Shown here one piece after another: positions 1 through 11,900 of a DNA stretch of 64,000 bases (position 1 is the stretch's first letter; every line of letters begins with the position of its first letter). The DNA comes from Ailurus styani (taxonomy: Eukaryota > Chordata > Mammalia > Carnivora > Ailuridae). Below the pieces are notes generated by a model. The model did no database searches. It was not told the origin of the DNA and worked only from the letters and a program-made list of their open reading frames with translations. A program made the translations under genes and the position numbers. The DNA is taken from assembly GCA_002007465.1 (NCBI GenBank), contig LNAC01000774.1, forward strand, positions 1 through 64,000. Direction: 5' to 3'.

Positions 1-14
1 AAAAAAAAAAAAAA
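1..14. repeat. A-tail cut by the window edge
   Basis: Run of 14 A at the first base; probably the tail of a retroposon that begins outside the window. Confidence 0.4.
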
Positions 15-189
15 GTTCTAACCTTTGGTCCAGCAAATAAGACACTTCTCTTTAGGTGTTAAATCATGGACTCAGTTCTAATGATTAGGAAAGCAGATAC
101 TGCAAGCTCATTTTGTTACTCTTGTCTCAATTATCAAGAAGGAGCCTTGCATGAGAAAAAGTATTTTTAGTGTAACTTGTAGCTGCAGG

Positions 190-202
190 GGTGTGTGTGT
201 GC

Positions 203-233
<31 letters not shown>
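190..233 (+). repeat. (GT)n microsatellite
   Basis: About 22 GT units with two GC interruptions, followed by a CpG-bearing GCACGCGCGTGCACGC stretch at 232-251 that is self-complementary and could adopt Z-DNA. Confidence 0.9.
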
Positions 234-251
234 CACGCGCGTGCACGCTCA

Positions 252-1742
252 CGCACGAGTGTCCATCTAGGGCTTAGGATAGCTGAAGGTTTCCTCAAGA
301 GCAGCAGCAAACAGAAGGTGCGCTGCAGAGTCTGGGACCCGCTAAGGCCACAGACCAAGCCAAGGAAAATGAGCAGCCAGAAGTGTAATTACAAATAGTG
401 GAACAAATGTCAGCAATGCAGTAAACTAGAAGGCACAGACACACAACAGGGGGCAAAGTAAATAAACTGTAAACAGAAATCTCAAAAATAGTCAATATGA
501 GGAATAGATCTGGTCAAAGGCAATCTCAGGAACAAGGCAAATGATCAAAGAAAAATCATTAGACCTAGAAAGAGGTTAATGAGCAAGACAAAGAAAGAAC
601 ATGCCACCAACTCCAGCACTTCATCAGCAAAGTAGCTTTCTGCCCTTGAAAACAGTCAGGTTTCTTCAACTGTGAATACCCATCACCTAAATTTCCTCTA
701 GTACATAATTTAACTTACCCCTATCACCGTGCTCAATGCAAAGATGAGAAAAAACAAATACTTTATGCATTTTTAAACTTTGACCCAAAATCTGTGACCC
801 TTTCGGATGAAAGTTAAGCAGAAAATTCAAGATACTCTAACAGGTGTGATGCCCGAGGCTCAAACATAAAGCTCATCCAGTTGGTTCGAAGGCCACCAGA
901 GCAAATGCTTTCTCAGTGACTGTGCTGGAGAAACAGAGAAGGTATCTGGCAGCCAACGCAAGAATATTCTTTAGAAACCTCATACTTTGGTCAATATGTT
1001 CGTCCTGAACACAAGTAGATGTTTTTACAAGTAAAATGATGACTATACGACGCTGAAAATATATCAGCTTTATAAGCTAAAGTCACATTATAAACAAGTA
1101 CCATTCAAGTACTTACATAAAAATTCTATCAGAAACTGTGAATAATTATTATCTGGGCCTGGGAGATACAGCTTAGACTGCTATTCATCTTCCCTACCCC
1201 ACAGCAGAAATCATCTGTTTCTCTTTGCACAATCAAATTTCGAATTTATCAAGTTAAAATGAGTAAATGATGCTTACAGAGAAACGGTTTGCCGCTAGTG
1301 CAAAGAAACTCCAAAGAATTTAAAAAGCACACGTTAATTCAGAATAAAAACTAACCAGGCTATACAGACAAACACAGAAACAGTAAAGTAGATCAACAGA
1401 TGTAAAGTTCTTTTTAATTTTATTTAGACTTCCAATTGAGTATTCTGCAAATGATCAACACGGTAAGAGAGCAAATCAGAGCATGAGTTAACTGCACAGT
1501 TCCCACACAAACACGGAGAAATAAAGCCCAGGATTCAAAAAGCTACAATTTATATGAACGGGAATATTGGAAAAACAAAGGGATTTTTAAATATTTATTC
1601 AGACACTCCCCACTGAGACAGCTTTCATTTCTTCTGTGTCCTCCCATGCATTTTGCTGGAACAACTCCTATTGCATTTTACCTACAAAACAGTAGCTAGC
1701 TTTAGATTCCCAAGTATAAGCTTCTTAAGGGTAGGAGCGTAC
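252..1742. other. Intron sequence with nothing recognised
   Basis: AT-rich DIAPH3 intron. I see no exon, RNA gene or repeat that I can name. Short open frames here are not supported by codon pattern or motifs. Confidence 0.5.
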
Positions 1743-1942
1743 TTTTTTTTAAAGATTTTATTTATTTATTTGACAGAAAGAGAGAGAGAGAGAACACAAG
1801 CAGGGGGAGGGGCAGAGGGAGAAGCAGGCTCCTGGCTGAGCCACTGAGCAGGGAACCAGATGGGGGATTGGATCCCAGGGCCTTGGGATCATGACCTGAG
1901 CCAAAGGCAGAGGTTTAACCCACTGAGCCACCCAGGCGCCCC
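1743..1942 (-). mobile_element. Can-SINE, antisense
   Basis: Reads TTTTTTTTAAAGATTTTATTT, a purine-rich middle, then CCACTGAGCCACCCAGGCGCCCC, the reverse complement of a carnivore tRNA-Lys SINE. It is flanked by an imperfect target duplication (AGGAGCGTACT before, AGGAATGTACT after). Confidence 0.95.
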
Positions 1943-4100
1943 AGGCAGGAATGTACTTCTCTATAGCTCTTGTATAACTCAATGCACAGCAGCCCCTGAA
2001 TAATTAACTAATTGACTGCTTAATTACAAAACTCTGCAGTTACCTTTGAAGCATGAGGTAAGTTTATCTTTCCGGTGATCTACTGTAGCATAAGAAAGTT
2101 ATTATGTCAACTCAGAAAACTGGCCGTATATTCTAGACAAAAATTTTCACCACTAATTTATTCTTAGGTGTGTGCTCCCTAGGACAGCATGAGTGCCCAT
2201 TAGACTATTATTCCACTGTGTCTCCTTGATGTCTTAGTTTAGTGGCATATTATTTACCAGGCCATTTCAATGCATTTAACATTTTGATTTATATTGATAC
2301 ATTAATCCTACTGATGTAAACCTCACTAGAAGTAGTCAAAACAGAGAGGAATTAAAACAAACTGATCTCCGCATTCTTTTGGGATGCCCCAGCACTGGTC
2401 ATAAATATGAAAACTTTCTACTATCTCTATTCTTTATTTCGTTCTTCATTACATGTGAGGACAAGTTACTTAAAATGGAAAATAACTTCAGTTAGTAATT
2501 TGGCGGGGGGGGGGCAGTAGAGATATCTGAAACAAAAAATAGTAAATTAAGATATGACTATTCATTACAGTAAGACCTTTATTTGGTCTCAAGCCAAATT
2601 AAACCTGGGAATATTTTGAGCATTGAAGGGGTATAGAAAACAAAAAGAAAGAGAAGCAAATAAACTTGACTATATCTAAAAAGTCATTTTAACTTACGAT
2701 ATATTTCAATGTCATATTTCTCAATTATTGCCCTGTAACAAATTTCAAAGTACAGTGACTATAACTCCATTAAAGGTAATTTTTCCTACTTACTGAGACA
2801 TAAAAAAATGTGACCCAATCAATTTTATAAATATCTATTCTGTTACTGAACTCAATGAAATACAGAAATTTAAGAGGTTTGTTTCGGGTTTGTTTTTTGT
2901 TGGTTTTGTTTCTAAGAAAAACTGTTTTTGCAGCAGCCATGGGAATGCAATTCTCAATCTCCGACTGCAGGGAGTATCAATGACCAACAGCCCAGCCCCA
3001 GCTGCTATCCTGTGAAATCCATTACAACAGGTGAGCTGAAGCCACACTCCCCATGGGCTTTTCCCAGCCAACGTCTGAACATGCAGCAAGAATACTAAAA
3101 TGGGACACGAGGGGCTTTGGCTTGAGGATTCCCCCAAACAAACCTGCCAAGTTCTCCTGGAAGTGCCCATCGGCCTAAGACACTTCCCTCAACCCTCCTT
3201 CCTTTTCTCCTCCACCTGGCACCAGGTCTGCAGGGAGCTGGACATCTCCCCATGTCCCCCAGCCTTCTCCAGGCCCTCTAGGAGGCCTTCTCCCTAGTGT
3301 CAGGCATACTAAACCTCTTGCTTCTCAAAAGACCCAGATTAACACAGCCTTGTTCTACAAAGCAAGTTTCAGCAAGAATATCATCTTCAAGTTCTCCGAT
3401 TCATAAGTATTATAAATGAAACTTCATATTCAACGGACACTTTCACTTTTTCTTCCTGTTCTTTAAATGTGAACACCTTATGCTCTTTAATATGTAACTG
3501 TGAGATATTTGTTAAGACCACATGCGTGCCACGTGTCTGAATGTGTTTGAGATTTGATTTTCCTCTAATAACAGTTCTAGAGATATCGAAGACTTAGGTT
3601 ATATTTCTGCCTTTTGTCTTTTTAAAAAGTACTTTCTAGCGTAGAGCAGTATCTACTGTGAGAATCCTAGAAAGACCTACCAATCATCCCTGTCTCCTGA
3701 ATCTTGTAAGGATATCACCTATCACCCTTGTCTGGTGTCCCTTTAGTCAGTAATTATGGTAGGGAAAATACTCTGTAGTATCACACGAACCAAAATAAAT
3801 GAAGGTTTCATTCTATTCAATCTATATCAAGGTATAATGAATATACAGGAAAAAACACCAAGAGGATAGGACTGAAGGCAAAGTCAAGAGGCTGACAGGA
3901 GAAGGTTTGGTGGTCTGTTCCCACCACTAGAAAAACCACCCTGAGTCTCTTACATTTCTGTGTGCATTGCACATAGAGGCACTGGTGGGCCATCTTCTGG
4001 TTGTTCTTTTCAAGGATGTTTGAATAGCAAAAGGTGGGCATGCTTCATGTCCAGTATAATGAAGATAATATCTCTTTGGAGCAAAAGGCAGGTACAATTA
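1943..4100. other. Intron sequence, mostly unassigned
   Basis: No exon seen. There is a short G-run (GGCGGGGGGGGGGCAG) near 2502-2517. A less AT-rich stretch (2930-3300) has a 111-codon minus-strand open frame (2835-3170) with no family motif; I treat it as chance. Confidence 0.45.
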
Positions 4101-4131
4101 CAACCCACTATAAAATATTAAGGTTTTCTAA

Positions 4132-4161
4132 ACTCAGAGTTTCTCTCCTATAGCACAACCT
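4132..4161 (+). repeat. Direct repeat copy 1 flanking the env relic
   Basis: The 30-bp stretch ACTCAGAGTTTCTCTCCT... AGCACAACCT recurs at 5308-5337 with about three mismatches. It may be a duplicated part of the old retroviral element (LTR-associated or internal). Confidence 0.55.
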
Positions 4162-4559
4162 GGCCTCTCCACCAAATCTTCAGATGTTCCAAAATCAAGA
4201 AATGGACTCAATTTTATCCTGAACTGAGAATCCTAAAGTTTATTAGCCAGTTGGGAGGCCACACTGAAAGCCCTATCACCCAGTAGCCACCTGTTTGATA
4301 AAAATCTCAATTGGGGGACCCCAATAACTACAAACAACACTTTCCTTCCAGAAGCACCATGTAGACCCTCAAGACTATATACGTTATGAAGAAGCCAGGT
4401 GTTAACTTGCTTGTCTCTCCAAAAACGCTGCCTTTCACCTCAGAGCTGATCCTAAGAGATGTTCAAGCATCTAAGCAAACACGAGCGCTACACCATGCAG
4501 TCCTCAGACAGCCATGAAGGGCTCTCCAAACTGAGGCTACAATTAGTCCTGCAGAAAAA

Positions 4560-5040
4560 ATTAACTATATGTGTACCCCACAGGCATTTATCTCCATGAT
4601 GGGAGTCACCCAATTAGAAAAGGACATAAGCTATCGGTCCCTGATTTTAGTTGAAGTTATCAGTGATACAGCACTGGCCCTGGAAAGCACTGGCCTTCAA
4701 CTCACTCACCAGGGTTGTTATGGATAAAAGAATTGCCCTGGACTTCCTTCTTGCTGAACCAGGGGAAGTCTGTGCAATCACTGATACATCATTCTGTACC
4801 TGACTACCTCAGGCAAAGGGGAAAGATCAATAGGGAAAATTAAGAAGAAACCCTTCAGATGTTCTAAGTTAGACCCTGATGGTCTGTGGGATTTGTTCAG
4901 CTGACTCCATCTGGGACCTGGAAGGCCTGGCTGGGGTCCATACTGCAGGTCAGCCTCAACCTGCTGGTTGGAGTCTGGCTGACCAACAGCCTTAATTAAA
5001 TACTCTGAGACAAACTGAACTGATTTCATCATCACCTGCA
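4560..5040 (+). pseudogene. Class I endogenous retrovirus env (TM subunit) relic
   Basis: In one frame at 4714-4800 the sequence reads VVMDKRIALDFLLAEPGEVC followed by AITDTSFCT. This is the conserved region of gammaretrovirus-like envelope TM subunits (family pattern: VVLDNR-ALDYLLAEQGGVCA... then CX6CC). Here the first Cys of the CC pair is Phe, so the motif is broken. The frame hits stops just after, and matching-looking segments on both sides are in other frames, so the copy is dead. No gag or pol was recognised nearby. The element may extend left to about 4130 and right past the SINE at 5062. This is a fossil with no expected product. Confidence 0.62.
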
Positions 5041-5061
5041 TGGATCAGAGTAAGTGCTGCC

Positions 5062-5270
5062 GGGGTGCCTGGGGGGGCTCAGTGGGTTAAGCCTCTGCCT
5101 TCAGCTGAGGTCATGATCTCAGGGTCCTGGGATCAAGCGCTGCATCCGGCTCTCTGCTCATCGGGGAGCCTGCTTCCCCCTCTCCCTCTGCCTGCTTCTC
5201 TGCCTACTTGTGATCTGTCAAATAAATAAAATCTTTAAAAAAAGAAAGAAAGAAAGAACAAAAAAAAGAA
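5062..5270 (+). mobile_element. Can-SINE
   Basis: Head GGGGTGCCTGGGGGGGCTCAG, then the mustelid-type GTGGGTTAAGCCTCTGCCTTC, a TC-rich middle, AATAAATAAAATCTTT and a (GAAA)n-containing tail (5240-5260). The target duplication is TAAGTGCTGCC before and TAAGCACTGCC after. It inserted into the retroviral relic. Confidence 0.95.
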
Positions 5271-5307
5271 TAAGCACTGCCTGTGATATAAGGGTTGAAT
5301 TCCCTAT

Positions 5308-5337
5308 ACTCAGGGTTTCTCTCCTGAAGCACAACCT
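5308..5337 (+). repeat. Direct repeat copy 2 flanking the env relic
   Basis: Partner of 4132-4161 (ACTCAGGGTTTCTCTCCT... AGCACAACCT), about 1.18 kb downstream. Outside the 30-bp core the similarity fades. Confidence 0.55.
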
Positions 5338-6017
5338 ACTACAACTGGAAACTGGGGCTGATACAAAGCTGTCCTCAAACCACTACTGTTATTATGGGTA
5401 ATGAAGTCCTTTGTTGTTGACCCAGGGATTCATGTCTTCTCACAGCACCCATAAAACTATGGCAGACTAACACGCTAAAATACAAGTGACACAAAAATCA
5501 TGTTCTTGACATTTCCCCCCATGAGTCCAAGAGGACTGAGAGAAAGACACCATAGGGAAAACACCACATGCCATCACCACAGGCTTGAGCACAAATGCAC
5601 AGAAAAGCAAACATTCACCCAAAGAACTTTAGGATTCCCACACTCTGATTCCTTTCCTGAAAAAAATCTACCACAATTCAAACAGTCCCAACAGCAAGGG
5701 TTTGGACAAACTCTTTAGAATCTAGCTCATGTTTGATACTCTAGCAAAAGATGGCTCTAAAAAGAGAAGAGAGAAGACACACATAGAAAAGAAAAGGAAA
5801 AGGAAAGAAATGAAATAACAGATAAATTCAACAGGTGGTTGAAACCAGAGACTGGCTCGCCCACACTTCTTCCAACCCTCTTCTAGGAAGGAAGACTGAG
5901 CCGCGTGAGGCAAGGTTTGCTGCTGTGGCAGGAACACAGCCGTGTGTCCTAGTGTGTCAGGTGCTGACCAGAGTAGAGTGTTGGGCATGGCGTTTCCCTC
6001 AAAACATTCCCAGATGT
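5338..6017. other. Unassigned intron sequence
   Basis: No exon or nameable repeat. It could be further decayed retroviral DNA, since it follows the second copy of the direct repeat. Confidence 0.35.
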
Positions 6018-6027
6018 GGTCCAGCAC

Positions 6028-6217
6028 TTTTTTTTTTTTAAGATTTTATTTATCTCTTTGACAGAGAGAGAGAGAGATTACAAGCAGGCAGATAGAGAGG
6101 AGGAAGCAGGCTCCCCACTGAGCAGAGAGCCCGAGATGGGGCTTGATCCCAGGACTCTGAGATTATGACCTAAGCTGAAGGCAGAGGCCTTAACCCACTG
6201 AGCAACCCAGGCACCCC
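6028..6217 (-). mobile_element. Can-SINE, antisense
   Basis: T-run plus AAGATTTTATTTATCTC, GA-rich middle, ending AACCCAGGCACCCC. Target duplication GGTCCAGCACTT before and GGTCTAGCACTT after. Confidence 0.95.
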
Positions 6218-6230
6218 TGGTCTAGCACTT

Positions 6231-7490
6231 CTACATTACTTTTGGCCAGTATCATCCACACGGAGTTCCCTGGGCCTGCCAAAAATTCTGTTAAGAATTT
6301 CCTGCTTCAGTTACCCATAGTGGATTATGCCTGCTTGAAACTGAAAACCCTTGAGAAGAGTAGTACATATTTAGTCTTTAGTAGTATATATTTAAGTCTG
6401 ATATTTATATTAGTACTTTCTTTCCTGATAGGTAAAACTAAGGCCTGAAAATAATTTTAAGTTATTTCTGGCAGTCATTTTTTTTTCTGTCTTACTATAC
6501 CATATGAGTGGGAGAAATTGAAGGAATGTTCAATTCTGTCAGAAACATGGGCAATCACGTTATCTTCATTATTATCAGATTTAAAAAAAATCTAACAATC
6601 CTCCCTGAAAAAAGTTTGTTACAGTTTGCAATTAAACGAGAATTTTACTATCTCCGATTTCCTCCAATTTAAAAGCAAACAATAGGTTTCTATTTCATTT
6701 GGCAGTAAACAAGTTTTATTTTTAATTTGGTGATTTGCTAATATCAACCAGACCAGCACATTTCAATAAATGTAAATTACAAAAGTAATGGTATAAAATG
6801 GGCACTTACAGCAATAGCTTTATAGGAAAATTGATAACCAGTTAGCTCTAAAATATACTTTACTTACAGAAAATTCAGAAACACCCAAAGAAAAAGGTTG
6901 CTTAATCTTTTTAAAGGAAATAGAGAACAACCAACAGTCCCAGAAAAGACAATCTACTAACTTCTCCAATATCCCTCAACTCCCTAAGTTAGCTATCTGG
7001 AAAACAGTACCTTTAACTCCTAACTTGAGCTTTCCACCTGCTAGCTTAAGCTTAGTAATAAATGAGAAACCTTCCTTCAAGAGTAAAAACGCAGAATAAA
7101 AAGGTTGAGTAGGTAAACAAAAAATAAAAAAAAATTCTTCCATCATTTATTCATAATCCAGAGCATAGAAATTTAATCTGAACTTATCAAAAAAAATGGA
7201 GAAAAATGCTAAAATGAACTTTCACTTCTCAATGAAAATTAAACTTTAAAAATAGTATCAAGAAATTTTAGTGTTTCAAAAAATAACATAAAAGAAAATA
7301 TAATTACTCACAACTAAGGCAATTAGTTTCAAAAGAGCAAATATAATCAGCCATCTATAACTTGGTAAAATTTTTCAAGAATTGAGTCAAATGGTTGACT
7401 TCCACAAATATCCAAGGGAGATGTTGCTGACCAGCGTGCCCCCATCCTTATTACCTTAACACTTAAATATGGCAAACAAGCAATCATTTA
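6231..7490. other. AT-rich intron with nothing recognised
   Basis: Very AT-rich. No exon, RNA or clear repeat seen. Confidence 0.45.
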
Positions 7491-7499
7491 AAAAAAAAA

Positions 7500-7990
7500 T
7501 CATCTCCACGAATATTCACAAGTAGCATTATCCATAAAAGCCAAAAAGTAGAAACAACCCACATTTCCACCAACTGACAGCTAAGTGATAAACAACGTGG
7601 AATATCCATACAATAGCATAATATTTGGAGAGGGAAAAATGAAATCGTGATACATAATTCAACATAAATGAACACTGAAAATATTGTGAGAGCACCAGTC
7701 AGAAAAGACCATATACTGTATGATTTGTATCAAAAATCCAGAACATGAAAATCTACGGAGACAGTAGATTGGCAATTGTCTAGAGCTAGAGGGGATGAGC
7801 GTATTACAACGTGACAGTGAAGGGGTTGGGAGAGAGGGTGAGGAGATTCTTTTAGGGGTAATGGGAATGTTCTTGATTATGGAGAAGATTGCACAACTCT
7901 GATTATATAAAAATACAGAACTGTCCACTTTCCACGGGTAACTTTTATGATACGTGCATTTTGTCTCAGTAAAGCTGTTATAAAAAGGAA
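7500..7990 (+). mobile_element. Old L1 (L1M-type) 3' end
   Basis: Matches the old-L1 tail pattern: 'CATAAAAGCCAAAAAGTAGAAACAACCC', then a 'GATAAACAACGTGGAATATCC' stretch, the polypyrimidine-free 'TTGGCAATTGTCTAGAGCTAGAGG' and the end 'TCAGTAAAGCTGTTATAAAAAGG'. It carries many substitutions, so it is an ancient, 5'-truncated copy. Confidence 0.8.
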
Positions 7991-8430
7991 TCATTTCAAA
8001 ATTACATCAAATCTTTAAATATATTTTAATTTCTTCAATGTCTTAGTGTCTTCTATAAACTAATAATCCATTCTCAATTTTTAACCAGCCATTCTCTTTC
8101 AGAGAATTTTATAGGTATCTATTTTCCATATGGTAGCACCTTCAAAAAATTGAGAGTAACTACCCACAGTAGAAATGACTAAACATACCCAGGAATGTTT
8201 CTGGTACATGTAGTTTGCCTTCAGGTTCATACGGTAATCAATTATAATTCTACAAGGTTAGACAGGTTTACCTCAATGTTTGATAGCCAAAACAAATTTC
8301 ATATGCAAGTTACCAAGAATTTTAAGATTGTAATTGTCTCCTTTCAATTAATGAGTCAATCATGTTATTTATCTAGATGAAACATGGCTTTGTTCTTAAC
8401 AAGACATACTTTACCCCTTTCCTCAGAGCA

Positions 8431-8813
8431 TTAAGATTTATCTGTTTAGGGCGCCTGGGTGGCTCAGTGGGTTAAAGCCTCTGCCTTCGGCTCAGGTCAT
8501 GATCTCAGGGTCCTGGGATCGAGTCCCACATCGGGCTCTCTGCTCGGCGGAGAGCCTGCTTCCTCCTCTCTCTCTGCCTACTTGTGATCTCTCACTCTCT
8601 GTGTCAAATAAATAAAATCTTAAAAAAAAAAAAAAATTTATCTATTTATTTGAGAGAGAGCGCGAGCACAAGCAGAAGGAAGAGGCAGAGGGATAGGAAG
8701 AAGCAGGATCCCCACCAAGCAGGAAGCCCAGTGAGGGGCTCGATCCCAGGACCCTGGAATCACAACACAAACGGAAGGCAGACACCTAACCGACAGCCAC
8801 CCAGGTGCCCCTC
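8431..8813 (-). mobile_element. Can-SINE, antisense, split by a second SINE
   Basis: Left piece TTAAGATTTATCTGTTTA (8431-8448) and right piece starting AAAATTTATCTATTTATTTG (about 8631-8813, ending CCACCCAGGTGCCCC) are halves of one antisense SINE, interrupted by the sense SINE at 8449-8630. Confidence 0.85.
8449..8630 (+). mobile_element. Can-SINE inserted in another SINE
   Basis: GGGCGCCTGGGTGGCTCAG... ends AATAAATAAAATCTT and A-run. Its target duplication (AAGATTTATCTGTTTA before, AAAATTTATCTATTTA after) is the A-tail region of the host SINE, so this copy is younger than the antisense one. Confidence 0.95.
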
Positions 8814-8879
8814 CTTATAGCTTTAAAATGTTAAGTGACCATAATACTGCTGTAAACAAATCGGGACCCCACTTTTACC

Positions 8880-9650
8880 AAATTTTTTTTACCCCTTTAT
8901 TCTGAAATAATTGTAGATACACAGAAGGTTGCAAAAAGAAAAAACTTACATGTAGGACCTAGGTACTCTTTGCACAATTCTGCCCCATGGTAACATCTTG
9001 CATAATTAAAATGTAACACTAAAACCAGGAAATTGAAATTGGTACAACCCATAAGAGCTTATTCAGATTTCAGCAGCCTTATACTCATTTGTGTGTACAA
9101 GTAGGTTTCTATGCAAGTTCACTGTACGCACAGATTTTCCACCTTCACCACAATCAAGACACACAACTGTTTCACCACACACAACTCTCTGCTGCCATTT
9201 ACTTATGGCCACACCCAATACTTTCCCAGACCCTATCCCAAACCTGTGGCAATCACTAAACTGTTCCCATCTCTAAAACTCGGTTCTTTCAAGGTTGCTA
9301 TATAAATGGAATCATCCACTGTGTAACCCTTCAGGGTTGACACTTTTCAATCAAAGAAATTCCCTAGCAATTCATGTACGTTGTTGTATGTATCGATAGT
9401 TCATTCCTTCTCAATACTGAGTATTTCGTGTTATGGGTGTCCACAGTTTAACCATTCACCTGTTGAAGAACATCTGGATTGTTCCCAATTTGAGCCTATG
9501 ACAAATAAATATGCTATAACAGTATGTGTATGGGTTTGTGTATGAACGTGCATTTCATTTATCTGGGTTATGTTCATGAGTGTTAACAGCTGAGTTGTAG
9601 CTACGTAACAATTGTAATATCGACACCGATAATATTTCTGAAAAAGGAAG
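8880..9650 (-). mobile_element. Old L1 relic, antisense
   Basis: Antisense-L1 landmarks in order: 'ACAATTCTGCCCCATGGTAACATC', 'CCTATCCCAAACCTGTGGCAATCACTAAACTG', 'CTATATAAATGGAATCATCCACTGTGTAACC', 'AGTTCATTCCTTCTCAATACTGAGTA', 'GAACATCTGGATTGTTCCCAATTTG'. These are ORF2 3' end and UTR sequences of mammalian L1M-type elements, strongly decayed. Confidence 0.7.
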
Positions 9651-9714
9651 ATCCCCTTCGATCTCCATTCTCCACTGACTTTGTTTTTAATTTAACAAAA
9701 TTACTTTCTAAGGC

Positions 9715-9960
9715 TAGCATTTACTCATCATTTATGGCAAATAAACTAAGCATTTTAAATACATTAATCTATGTAATCCCCACATCCACAACGAGGTAGT
9801 GATAAATATTATCCTTCTCTTACAAGTGAGAGAATTGAACCATAGAAGTGGTCTGGGGCATGATCCAGAATCACAGAGCCAGGATGCCAAGGGCTCGGTC
9901 TTAAATTCAAGCTGCGTGACTCACAACTCTAATCCTTCCATCATAAGACACCACCTCTCC
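9715..9960 (-). mobile_element. MIR, antisense
   Basis: Antisense MIR landmarks: 'TCTATGTAATCCCCACATCCACAACGAGGTAG', 'TACAAGTGAGAGAATTGAACCATAGAAG', 'AGAATCACAGAGCCAGGATGCCAAGGGCTCGGTC'. Ancient mammal-wide SINE. Confidence 0.65.
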
Positions 9961-10007
9961 CACTCTAGGAACGTGTGTGTTATTAGATCAAAAAGTATAC
10001 ATTAGCA

Positions 10008-10196
10008 GGGGCACCTGGGTGGCTCAGTTGGTTAAGCGTCTGCCTTTAGTTCAGGTCATGATCCCAGGGTCCTGGGATCGAGCCCTGCATCCGGCTCCCT
10101 GCACCATACTCACCCCCTCCCCCACACCACGCATCCCCAGCCCATGCTCTCTTTCTCTCTCTCTCTCAAATAATAAAATCTTTAAAAAGAAAAAAA
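10008..10196 (+). mobile_element. Can-SINE with perfect target duplication
   Basis: GGGGCACCTGGGTGGCTCAGTTGGTTAAGCGTC head (the non-mustelid-type 'GGTTAAGCGTCTGCC' variant), AATAATAAAATCTTTAAAAAG tail. Flanks carry AAAAAGTATACATTAGCA on both sides, identical. Confidence 0.97.
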
Positions 10197-10214
10197 AAAG
10201 TATACATTAGCATA

Positions 10215-10945
10215 AGAAGTACTTAGGGGATAAAGTTTACATTTCCTAAGTGAAATTTTAAGAGTTGGACATGAACTCTAATATGCTACACAAATGACCA
10301 AAATTAATCTGACAACCTGGTGGTATCTGCACAAATACCATATGAGTTAAAGGTAACCTGGATACCAAAGGAAAACTCAGATAAAGTAAGTGTTCAACTT
10401 TTCTCTACAAAGTTTCTTCTTGGTTTATTCTTCCTTAGGCATGTGGTAAATAGGAGCTCTGGAGCCATATGAAAAGAGAAGGGAAATGAGAGCGATGGTG
10501 TATGAGCAAAAAGACTCTAGAGCACGCATCAAAAAAACTGAAGGAGCGGGGTCCACATCAGAGTGGACAACACATCCCAGACCCCCATTCTTAGGCTGAT
10601 AAGCCCCAATGAGTCAGGAGGGGCTTTTTTCCAGAAGCTCCAATAATGGGACCTATGCAACAGGGACCATATACTCGAATCTCCAGGTCTGCCTCCTGCC
10701 CAGAGAATCAAACCACAACATGGTTCTGCACTAGCCATTCACAAACTCTGTCATCAGGAAAGTCACCATCACAAATACCATAATCAGAAATGTCACAGTA
10801 TTCATTCGAACATCCCTAAGATTTTCTGACTGTAAATCAAATACCTTTTAAAAAAAAAAAAAATGGAGATTTGTTTTTTTCTATTCCTACCACAATGAGA
10901 AAAAATATGAAGGTCAAGCTACCCAGAGCTTTAAAATAAAATTTA
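10215..10945. other. Unassigned intron sequence
   Basis: No exon seen. A GC-richer part (10530-10740) has an open frame of 69 codons on the minus strand with a Trp-rich, low-motif peptide; it may be an old LTR or other decayed repeat, but I cannot name it. Confidence 0.35.
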
Positions 10946-10960
10946 AAACTATAACTTTTT

Positions 10961-11152
10961 AGAGGCATCTGGTTGGCTCAGTCAGTCAAGCATCTGCCTT
11001 TGGCTCAGGCCATGATCCCAAGGTCTTGGGATCAAGCTCCTGCATCGGGCTCCCTGCTCAGTGGGAAGCCTGCTTCTCCCTCTTCCCCCCACCTGTGCTC
11101 TCTCTTGTTATCTCTCAAATAAATAAAACAAATAAAAAATCTTTAAAAAAAA
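10961..11152 (+). mobile_element. Can-SINE
   Basis: Diverged head AGAGGCATCTGGTTGGCTCAGTCAGTCAAGCATC, tail AAATAAATAAAACAAATAAAAAATC. Near-matching flanks AAACTATAACTTTTT and AAACTAACTTTTTA. Confidence 0.92.
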
Positions 11153-11159
11153 GAAACTA

Positions 11160-11894
11160 ACTTTTTACTAATTAAGTGTGAAATAAATTTACTTTATAGC
11201 TATTAGTACATCTTTGTTTTTGAATACTGCTACACATTAGAATCATCTGAGAATCTAAAAATCCCAAAAGCCAGGTCACACCACTTAAATTCTAAAAATA
11301 TTGGGAGATGGGAGTCAGGTATCAATTATTTCTTTAAAGATACTCAGGTTATTAGCAATAATTATAACAGTAATTACAACAATAAAAAATACCTCTTTTA
11401 AAAAAAGGTGAAATTAAATGAATATTAGTTATGTATCTTGGATAATATAATGGTTAAGTCTAAAAGTGACTGTCCGGGAGAACTTAAAGATTTAAATATC
11501 TTTGAAAATCTTAGTGTACCTTGGTCTCATTATTATTTACGGAAAGCCTTAAGTTTTCCAATATAAAAACTAATAGATCAATGAAAAGCCATAATTCACT
11601 TAATTGCCCAAATTTCTTAAAATTTGTAATCATCAACTAATGAGACTAACCAAGAATAAACAATTTATAGACTATGATTATATGTGTTTTACAGATCTTG
11701 TAGGTCAGCTTCTAGAAAAGTAACCTAAGGAAATAACGACAGGTATACACCAAGTTACATCTATAAGATATATTATAAGAATTCTATACATTATTTGAAA
11801 TGTTATAAAATATTAGACAACATGCAGGATGTCATACTTGAATATAAGCCAGCGAGCTAACAGTTATAAAACAGTACGTAGGATTAGACATGAA
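11160..11894. other. AT-rich intron 3' of the exon at 11901
   Basis: Nothing recognised besides the donor site of the neighbouring exon (GTAGGT, minus strand). Confidence 0.45.
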
Positions 11895-11900
11895 ACCTAC

